In this document: in pieces, positions 8,301 through 17,300 of the stretch
Position numbering within the stretch: position 1 is the stretch's first letter
How the letters are laid out: the number at the start of each line of letters is the position of its first letter
Assembly (NCBI GenBank): GCA_036503065.1
Contig: DASXXM010000310.1
Coordinates: 1 to 27,238, forward strand
DNA: 27,238 nucleotides
From: DATEPR01 sp036503065
Lineage (GTDB): Bacteria > Actinomycetota > Actinomycetes > Mycobacteriales > Pseudonocardiaceae
Reading direction: 5' to 3'
Program-made: the position numbers and the translations under genes
The notes under the pieces: model-generated
Databases searched by the model: none
Told to the model about the DNA's origin: nothing
What the model saw: only the letters and a program-made list of their open reading frames with translations

Positions 8301-11300
8301 CGCGCTGCTCGCCGCCAAGCTCGGCCTCGACCCGACCGAGGTCACCGCCGTCTTCACCGACCAGGACCTGGTCGGCAAGTTCCCGGAGAACCTCACCCTC
8401 CCGCCGGGCGTCCTGCGGTTCGACGCCCTGCTGGCAGGCCACGACGGCAAGATCTACCTGTTCGCCGGGACCGGCTACTGGACCTACTCGGCCGACACGT
8501 TCGCCCTCAAGGCCCCCAACCCGACCCCACTGACCGGGCTGTCCCCCCGGTTCGCGGACCTGACCGGGATCGATGCCGCGTTCACCCTTCCATCCGGTCT
8601 CGAGTGGCTGGTCGGTCACACCGCGGACGGCACTTCGCGGGCGTTCACCCGGCTGCCCGGCGGCACCCGCTGGGCCCCGCAGGAGCAGGTCTGGGGCAAG
8701 CTGAAGAACAACTTCACCGATCCGGTCCGGATCGACGGCGCGTTCGTCGACACCGACGGCCGCACCTACCTGTTCGCCGGCGACCAGTACCTCCGCTACT
8801 CCACGGCCGACTACACGGTGGTCGACGAGGGCTACCCGCGCCCGGTCGCGGAATGGCGGGAGCGCGAGGGGCTGGAGCCGAGCCTCGCCGGGTCGCTCGA
8901 CGCGTTCCAGGCACCGGACGGCACGATCCACGTGCTCACCGGTGCGACCGGCTGGGGCCGGGTGCGCAACAACTTCGAGAACGCCGAGCGGTTGGACGCA
9001 GCTTATTCCGGCGGCTCCGCCGTGCATCTGTTCTCCGGCGGCCAGGTCGTCCGCTACTCCGACAGCATCGAGAACCCCGGCGTCTGCGTCGACGAGGGCT
9101 ACCCGCGCACGATCCACGACGTGCCGGCACAGTTCGCGGGCGACGTGGAGGCGGCCTTCACCGACCCGAACGGCGTGCTGCACCTGTTCAAGGACGGCCA
9201 GACCGCGTCGGCCGGCGGCGACATCGTGCCGACCGCGCAGCGCTGGGGTGTGCTGTCCCCGGCGCTGCCCAGCGGTACCGTCGACGCGGCGCTGGCCGGT
9301 CTCGACGGCAAGACCTATCTGTTCAGCGGCGGCACCTACCTGAGGTACTCGACGGCGGACTACTCGGTGGTCGATCCCGGCTACCCCCAAGCGATCGACC
9401 CCGACTGGGGTGGTCTGTCCACTGTGGACGCCGCATTCGTGATGGACGGCAGCACCTACCTGTTCGGCACCGGCGGTCTGCTGTTTGACCTGGCCGACGA
9501 GCTGCGGGACGATCTGGCCGCAGGGCGGCTCACCCCGGAGCTGCGCAACCGGTTCGCCCAGAACGGCCTCGCGCTGACCGCGGTGACCCTTGATGGTCCA
9601 CAGTGGACGCTCGGCACCGAGCAGGGGATCTCCCTCACGGTCCGGATCGAAGGGTTGCGCACCAAGGTCTACGGCGACGGCTCGCGCTACTACGTCCGCT
9701 ACAGCACCAATGACTACCGCACGCCCGACGCCGGCTTCCCGAAGCCGCTGTCGGACAACTGGTGGAACATGCCCGACGGCCTGAACCTCGGGCCGGTCGA
9801 CGCCGTCTTCACCGGCGGCGACAACCACACCTACCTGTTCGCCGGCAACCGGTTCGTCCGCTTCGACGCCCGGCACCGGTGGTGGTCCGAGCCGCTTTCC
9901 CTGCGGGAGCGGTGGGACAGCGTGCCGTTCGACAAGGTGGACGCCGCGTTCGTGGGCACCGACGGCCGCACCTACCTGTTCTCCGGCCCGCGCTACGTTC
10001 GCTACTCCACGACGGACTACACCGAGATCGACGACGGCTACCCGGCCAACATCGCCGGCCACTGGGACCACGTGCGCAACAACATCGAGCGCACCGGCCG
10101 GGTCGACGCGGCGCTGGTCACCGAGGTCACCGAGCAGGTCGACGGGGTTGACGTCCCGCGCACCTACACCTACCTGTTCTCCGGCGACCAGTTTGTCCGC
10201 TACCTCGGCACCGACTACGCGCACGTCCAGCCCGGCTACCCGCGCCTGCTCGCGTCGCTGTCCGCCGAGCCCGGGCTGGCCGCGCTGGACACCATGCTGG
10301 ATTCCGTCGACGCCGCGTTCGCCGACCGCCGGACGACGTATCTGTTCAGCGACGGGGAGTGCCACGTCGTCTCCGCCGGCACCTACCGGCGTTACGACGA
10401 CCTCAACCTCGGCACCGTCTCCTGTGCGTTCATCGAGAACGGCAGCGTGATCACCGCAGAAGGCCCCTACTACCAGAACGGCTGGTGCAAACGCTCCGCC
10501 CTGGAAGGCCGGGGCGGCTCGACCGCCACCCCGTTCCGGCCGAGGACGCTGCGCACCGTCCCGGAGCAGTTCCGGACCGGCCTGAATTCGGTGCTGATGG
10601 GCGCCGACGGCAACACCTACCTGTTCCAGGGCGCCACCTGCTTCAACACCCAACTGAACCACGCCTACCCGCTGGCCGAGGAGTGGGGCCGGCCGCGCAA
10701 CGCCATCTACGAGCACAACCGGGTGGACGCCGCGTTCGTGGGGCGGGACGGCAAGACCTACCTGTTCAGCGACGACCAGTTCGTGGTCTACCCCGACGCG
10801 GGCACCATGACCGACGGCGACCCGCGGCCGATCGCCGAGCACTGGGCCGGTCTGACCGGCGTGGCCCTAGCCTATGTGCAGGGCGGGAAGACCTTCGTCT
10901 TCGAGCACCCGGACATCGAGGGCATGCTGCGCTACCTGGTCTACTCGGGCACCGACTACAGCACCCCGGACGAGGGCTACCCGGCCGTCGTCGACGACGG
11001 CATCCTGGGCGCGCCGAACGGTTTCCCGTTCCCCGACGCGGTCATCGTCGAGGGGGACACGCTGATCCTGCTCAGCGGTCAGGACTGCGTGTCCTACAAC
11101 GCGAAGACGAAGGCCTGGTCGATGGTGCGCCCGATCGAGCGCCTGTTCCCCGGCTTCGGCCAGGGCGTGGACGCCCCGGACGGCCTGCACACCGCGTTCA
11201 CCGCCGTGGACGGCACGACCTACTTCTTCTTCGGCGAGACCTACGCCCGCTTCGCGGTCGGTGCGTTCGGTCCGCTCTCTCCCACCCGGGACCGGTGGGG

Positions 11301-14300
11301 CCTGTCCCGCAACCCGTTCATCACCGGCGGCGGCACGATCGACGCCGCGTTCGTCTGGGGCCAGTACACGTTCCTGTTCTCCGGCGACCACTACGTCCGC
11401 TACACCGGCCCCGGCTACCGCGCGATCGATCCGGGCTATCCGAAGAAGACCGCCGGCAACCTCCGGCTGGAGGTGCCGTTCGCGAACCTGCCGGAGTCCT
11501 TCGACGACGCCGCGGGCGCACCGATCGACGCGGTCATCGGCAACGAGCGCACCATCCACCTGATCATCGGCGAGGTCTGCCACACGGTCTCGCCGGCGAT
11601 CTCGGGCACCTACTCGCCGGCGGGCATCGGCCGGATGCGCAACACCATCGCCGAGTCGAGCAGGGTGGCGGCGGCCCTGGTCGCCGACCGCCGGGTCTAC
11701 CTCCTTTCCGATGACCAGTACGCCCGCTACTCCACAGCCGACCTCGGCTACGTCGACGACGGCTATCCCAGGCCGCTCGAGGCGCTGGCCACCGAGCTCG
11801 GGATGCCAGCCCTGCCAACGGAGTTCGCCGACGGGGTGGACGCGGCGTTCCGCTCTCCGGACGGCCGGACCTACCTGTTCCGAGGCAGGCAGTTCGTCCG
11901 CGGCAGTGCCCCGGAGCCGGTCAGCGGCACCTGGGGCAGGGTCCGCAACGAGTTCACCGCCGGTGGCCTGGACGCCGCGTTCGTCGCCCCGACGGGAGAG
12001 CTGTACGCATTCCGCAAGGACCAGTACGTCCGCTACCCGGCCGGCTCCCCGCTCGAGTACGCCGACCAGGGCTTCCCGCGCACGGTCAAGGACGACTGGG
12101 GCGATATCCCGCCGGAGTTCGAGGCCGGCCCGGACGGCGCGTTCAGCTTCGAGGGCCGCACGTACCTGACCAGCGGTGAGCGCTACGTCCGCTACTCCGG
12201 CGCGTACCACCGGGTCGACCGCACCTTCCCGCAGGAGTTCCGGCACCGCTGGTCCGGCACGTCCGACTACCGCCTGTCCGACCTGCACCTGATCACCCGA
12301 TTCGTCGACCTCGCCCGCACTCACCCGGCCGGCCTGGCGGAACTGTTCGTGACCGGCGCCGAGGACCCGTACCAGCTCCTGGCCGACCTGTTCGGGTGGG
12401 ATGTCGATGAGCTGCGCTGGGCCCGCCGCAACGGCGGGCTGCTGATCGAGGACACCCCGGAGGAGAAGATCTTCGAGATCGAATTCGTGCTCAAGCTGGT
12501 CGAGGTGTTCGACACCGCGCGGAAGTTCGGCGCAGGCCCGTCGGAGATCCACGACCAGGTGTGGTCGAAGCGCTACGGCACACCCGATCCGGAGGCCACC
12601 GCCACCGCCCTCTACGGGATGCTCGAGCACCGGACCGCCCCGGCGGAATGGACGACGCTCGACGCCCAGCTCCACAACGAGCTGAACGTGCTGCGCCGGG
12701 ACGCCCTCGTCGCCGCGGTCACCCCGCAGCACGGCACCTCGCGGGACCTGTTCGAGCGCTACCTGATCGACGTGGACATGGGTTCGGTCGGCACCACGTC
12801 ACCGGTTCGGGAGGCGATCGCCGCCACCCCGCTGTTCCTGCACCGCTACCTGATCGACCTGGAGACGGTGAGCCTGCCCGCCGGCACGGATCCACACGCG
12901 GTCAAGGCCCGGATCAGGACCTGGTGGGCGTGGATGCGCAACTACCGGATCTGGGAGGCCAACCGGAAAGTCTTCCTCTACCCGGAGAACTACATCCGCC
13001 CGGAGCTGCGCACCGAGAAGACCCCGGCGTTCGCGGCGCTTGAGGACGACCTGCTGCAGAAGGAGATCACCGCCGAGTCGGTGCTGGCCGCCTACAAGCG
13101 TTACCTCGACGAGTACACCGAGGTCTCCCGGCTGGCCATCGCCGGCGGCTACGTCTACACCGAGGACAACGCCGAAGCGGGCGCCCGCAAGCTGGTCTTG
13201 TTCGGCCGTACCAGAACCGAGCCGCGCCGCTACTACTACCGCGAGGCCGAGGTCCACGACGGCGAGAACTTCTCCGCCACCTGGCAGCCGTGGCTCAAGG
13301 TGGACCTGCAGGTCGCCGCCGACCGGGTCGACCCGGTGCACGCCTTCGGCAGGGTGTTCGTGTTCTGGCCGGTGGTCGAGATCGTCACCGAGGACTCGAA
13401 CAGGACGACGATCACGACGACGCAGAAGGACGGCGGCCAGACCGTCACCGCGCCCCCGCCCAAGTACCAGGTGAAGATCTACTACTCGTTCTACAACCTG
13501 AACAAGGAGTGGGTGCCGGCCCAGCTGCTGAACGCCGACCCGCAGCCGCAGCCCGGCCCGATCACCGGGGTCGGCCTCTATGTCCAGGCATCCCGTACGG
13601 TCCCCGGCGGGAGCGACCACGACGTGATCGTGGTGCAGTGCGGCTACCTGGCCGGCACCACCCCGGTCAGGGTGGCCTACACCCTCACCCCGGAGCTGTA
13701 TCCCCTGCCGGCCAAGGAAACCGACATCGTCCCGCCGTCCAGGTCGGCCGACCCGGCGCAGATCTTGGACGAGCCGGCCAACACGCCGATCGACCCCGGC
13801 AAGATCGTCCGGTTCAACGCACCCGCCGACACCACGGACGGCCCGTGGTCCAGCGTCGACCACAAGGGCGGCAGCTTCCTGTGCCACTCGGCCGCCGGGC
13901 CGCTGGAGCCGGCCCCGCTGCTGCCGCTCAAGGGAAACGCGGACAACCTGCCCACCACCTGGGACCGGATCGACGCCGCGGTCCAGCTCGACAACCGCGA
14001 CCGATACTTCTTCGACAGCACGGGCGGAAAGTACCTCTCCGTGCCGGCGGACAAGCCGGCCGCCGGGCGGGTCAAGCAGACCACGGCCGACCGGTTCGGC
14101 GTGATCGGCACGAACCTGGTCCGCACCGGCGTAGTCGACGCCGTCCTTTCCCGCGGCGACAAAGTCTTCCTGTTCTCCGGCGACGAGTACTACAGCTACC
14201 CGAAGGCGGGCTTCGGCACGCTGGACGCCGGCTACCCGAAGAAACTTCCGTCCAACCAGGACAAATTGCCCCAATGGTCCACAGTGGATGGTGCGTTCAC

Positions 14301-17300
14301 CGATCCGTCCGGGACCGAGTACTTCTACTCCCGGGAACGGGACGGCTACGTGGTTTCCGGCGCGCTGGGGACCGTACGGCCGGTCGGCGACCTGTGGCAG
14401 CTGCCCGAGAAGACAACGGTGGACGCCATCCTGACGAGGGGCAGCCGGGTGTACATCCTGTTCGGGGACAAGTACATCAGGCTCGGCCCCGACCTCCGGC
14501 CGGAGAAGGACTACCCGCGCCAGCTGGCCAAGAACCCGGACGACCTGCCGGAGCAGGGCGTCCCCGGGCCGTCCTTCGAACTCGGCCAGGGCGTGATCAC
14601 GATCAACAACGCGCAGGGCACCTACACCGTGCGGGCGCACGGGGTCGACGAGCCGCCGCGGCCCACTCGCGACCTCGGCCGGGTCCCGACCGCGATCACC
14701 CGCACCGGCGCGGTGGACGCCGCCTACGTCGCCGACGGGAAGCTGTTCCTGGTCAGCGGCGACGAGTTCGTCCGCTACACGCTCGCCGATGGCGCGTCCA
14801 TTCCGGACTACATCGACGTGGGCTACCCGAAGAAGCCGGCTCAGCCGGTGCACGCGGTGTTCCGCCGGGACGACCTGCGCTACGTCTTCAGCGGCACCGG
14901 TTACGACGCGCTGGCCCCCGGCCAGGAGCTGGACGCCACGCTCAACCTGCGGCCGGTGCTGAGCAACTGGCGGTGCCTGCCGACCGGGTTCCCCTCGACG
15001 CTCACCGGGGTGCTGGAGACCGACACCGGTCTGTACATCTTCATGGGCGCCACCTACGCCGGCTACCCGAACACCGAGGCGATGGCGCGGCCCTACGAGA
15101 TCTCCGCGCTGCCCAGCCAGATCGTCCGGCTGACCTCGAGCACCGCCTACGAGCTCAACAGGAGGCTCCTGGTCGGCGGCATCGACGCGCTGCTCGCACC
15201 GGACACCCAGGAGCTCGACGAGCTGCCGGCGTTCAGCCCGACCGTGTCCGACTCCACCACCATCAAGGTCCGGCCGCGGACCGCGAAGGCGGGCATCCCG
15301 ATCGGGTCGCACCTGGACTTCGACAGCGCGAACGGGATCTACAACTGGGAGATCTTCTTCCACGCCCCGATGCTGATCGCCAGGGCACTCACCGACGCCC
15401 AGCGCTTCGAGGACGCCAAACGCTGGTACGAGTACGTTTTCGACCCGACCGAGCGCGAGCGTTACTGGCGGTTCCTGCCGTTCCTCGCGGTGGATGTGGA
15501 CGCGCTGGTCGTTGGCTGCCGGGCGGACCTGCTCGCGCTGGCGAACACGACCGTCGAGAACCGGCTCACCCCGATCCTCGACGCCATCGAGCCGATGGCC
15601 CCGGCGTTCCTGCCGGCACGCGAGCTGACCGGTGCCGAGTCGGCCTATCTGGCCGGCCTCGACCTGGACCCGGTTCGCGCCGACCTGAACGCCCAGCCCG
15701 AGTCCGAGGCACGGCGCGGCCTGCTGGAGCGGGTCGAGCTGATCGGGCTGCTCGGCCGGCAGTACACGCTCATGGGCGACCGCACCAGCCTCATGCGGGC
15801 CTACCGCGACGATCCGTTCGACCCGCACCGGATCGCGGCGCTGCGCCCGGCGGCCTACCGGCGCACGGTCGTCATGGCCTACATCGACAACCTGCTGGAC
15901 TGGGGCGACCTGCTCTTCCGGCAGTACACCGGGGAAAGCATCGACGAGGCCAGGATGCTGTACATCTTCGCCTACGACCTGCTCGGCCCCCGGCCCTACG
16001 AACCGGGGCCGAGGGCGCTGCCCCCGGCCGCCACCTACGACCAGCTCGACGGCGAGGCCGGATCGACCGCGGTCGCCCGGCTGACCGCCGACGGAGCCCT
16101 GTTGGAAGGCACCGGCGCGGTGCACGCGGGAGTCGCGAACCCGTACTTCTACGTGCCGGACAACAACACGTTCCTGGAGTACTGGACCCGGGTCGAGGAC
16201 CGGCTCACCAAGATCAGGGCTTCGCTGGACATCATGGGCATCAGCCGGCCGGTACCGCTGTTCGAGCCGCCGGCCGACGTGATGGCGCTCGTCGAGGGGG
16301 TCGCCAAGGGCGCGTCCCTCGACGCGATCACCGCCGCCCTGGCCGCCCCGGTTCCCGCGTACAAGTTCAACTTCCTGTTCCGCAGGGCGCAAGAGCTCGC
16401 CGATCGGCTCAGGCAGCTCGGCGGCGACCTGCTGAACGCGTTCGAGCGCCGGGACGTCGAGGCGCTCACCCTGCTGCAGAACCGGCAGGAGGCGGCGATC
16501 CAGGCGATGACCCGCGGTATCAAGGAGAACCAGGTCCAGATCGCCCAGGAGGGCCTGAGCGAGATGCAGGCCGCCCTGTCCGGGGCGCAGGGCCGGGTCA
16601 CGCACTACCAGCAGCTGATCGCCGACGGGCTGCTTCCCATGCAGCAGGCCCAGATCGCGATGCTGGCGACCGCCACGGCCGCACAGTTCGTCGCGAGTGG
16701 ACTCAAGATCGGCGCCGCCTTCGCCGCGGCCGCCCCGGAGGTCTACGCCGGCCCGTTCATCATGGGCGCCTCGGAGGGCGGTGACCAGGCCGGCAACGCC
16801 CTCACCAACGCCGCCGACGTGTCGGCCATGCTCAGCCAGGGGTTCAGCATGATCGGCGAGGTGCTCGGCATCGGCGCCGAACAGCAGCGGACGGAGCAGG
16901 ACTGGAACCTGCAGCTGCTCATCTCCCGCGCCGACGTCGAGCAGATCGGCCACCAGGTGACGAGCGCGGAGCTGCAGGTGGCGGTGGCCCAGCGCGAACT
17001 GGAGATCCTCGACCGGGAGACCAAGAACCTGGCCGAGGTCACCGCGTTCCTCACCGGCAAGTTCGCCGGGGCCAACCTCTACGGCTGGATGGTGGAGCGG
17101 CTGTCCGGGCTGTACTTCCAGACTTATCACATGGCCTACGAGCTGGCCCGTTCGGCGGAGAAGGCCTACCAGTTCGAGCGCGGCGCCACCAACGGATCCT
17201 TCATCCAGCCGACCTACTGGGACAGCAAGCGCAATGGGTTGCTGGCGGCCGACGCCCTCGCCCTTGACCTCGACCGGCTCGGGCAGGCCTACGTCACCGG

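Noticed and set aside
6382..10842. A 1486-codon open frame on the minus strand inside the toxin gene
   Set aside because: It is antisense to the clear TcA/hemopexin frame, has low-complexity composition (Val/Gly/Arg/Asp/Glu-rich), and arises from GC-rich third positions of the real gene.
8419..12255. Repeated DNA in the toxin gene as a CRISPR-like or tandem DNA repeat
   Set aside because: Repeats are protein-level hemopexin-like units with diverged DNA, uneven spacing and an intact frame.
12799..17130. A 1443-codon open frame on the minus strand inside the toxin gene
   Set aside because: Same reason: shadow of the sense strand with no recognisable domain, while the sense frame carries conserved TcA motifs.
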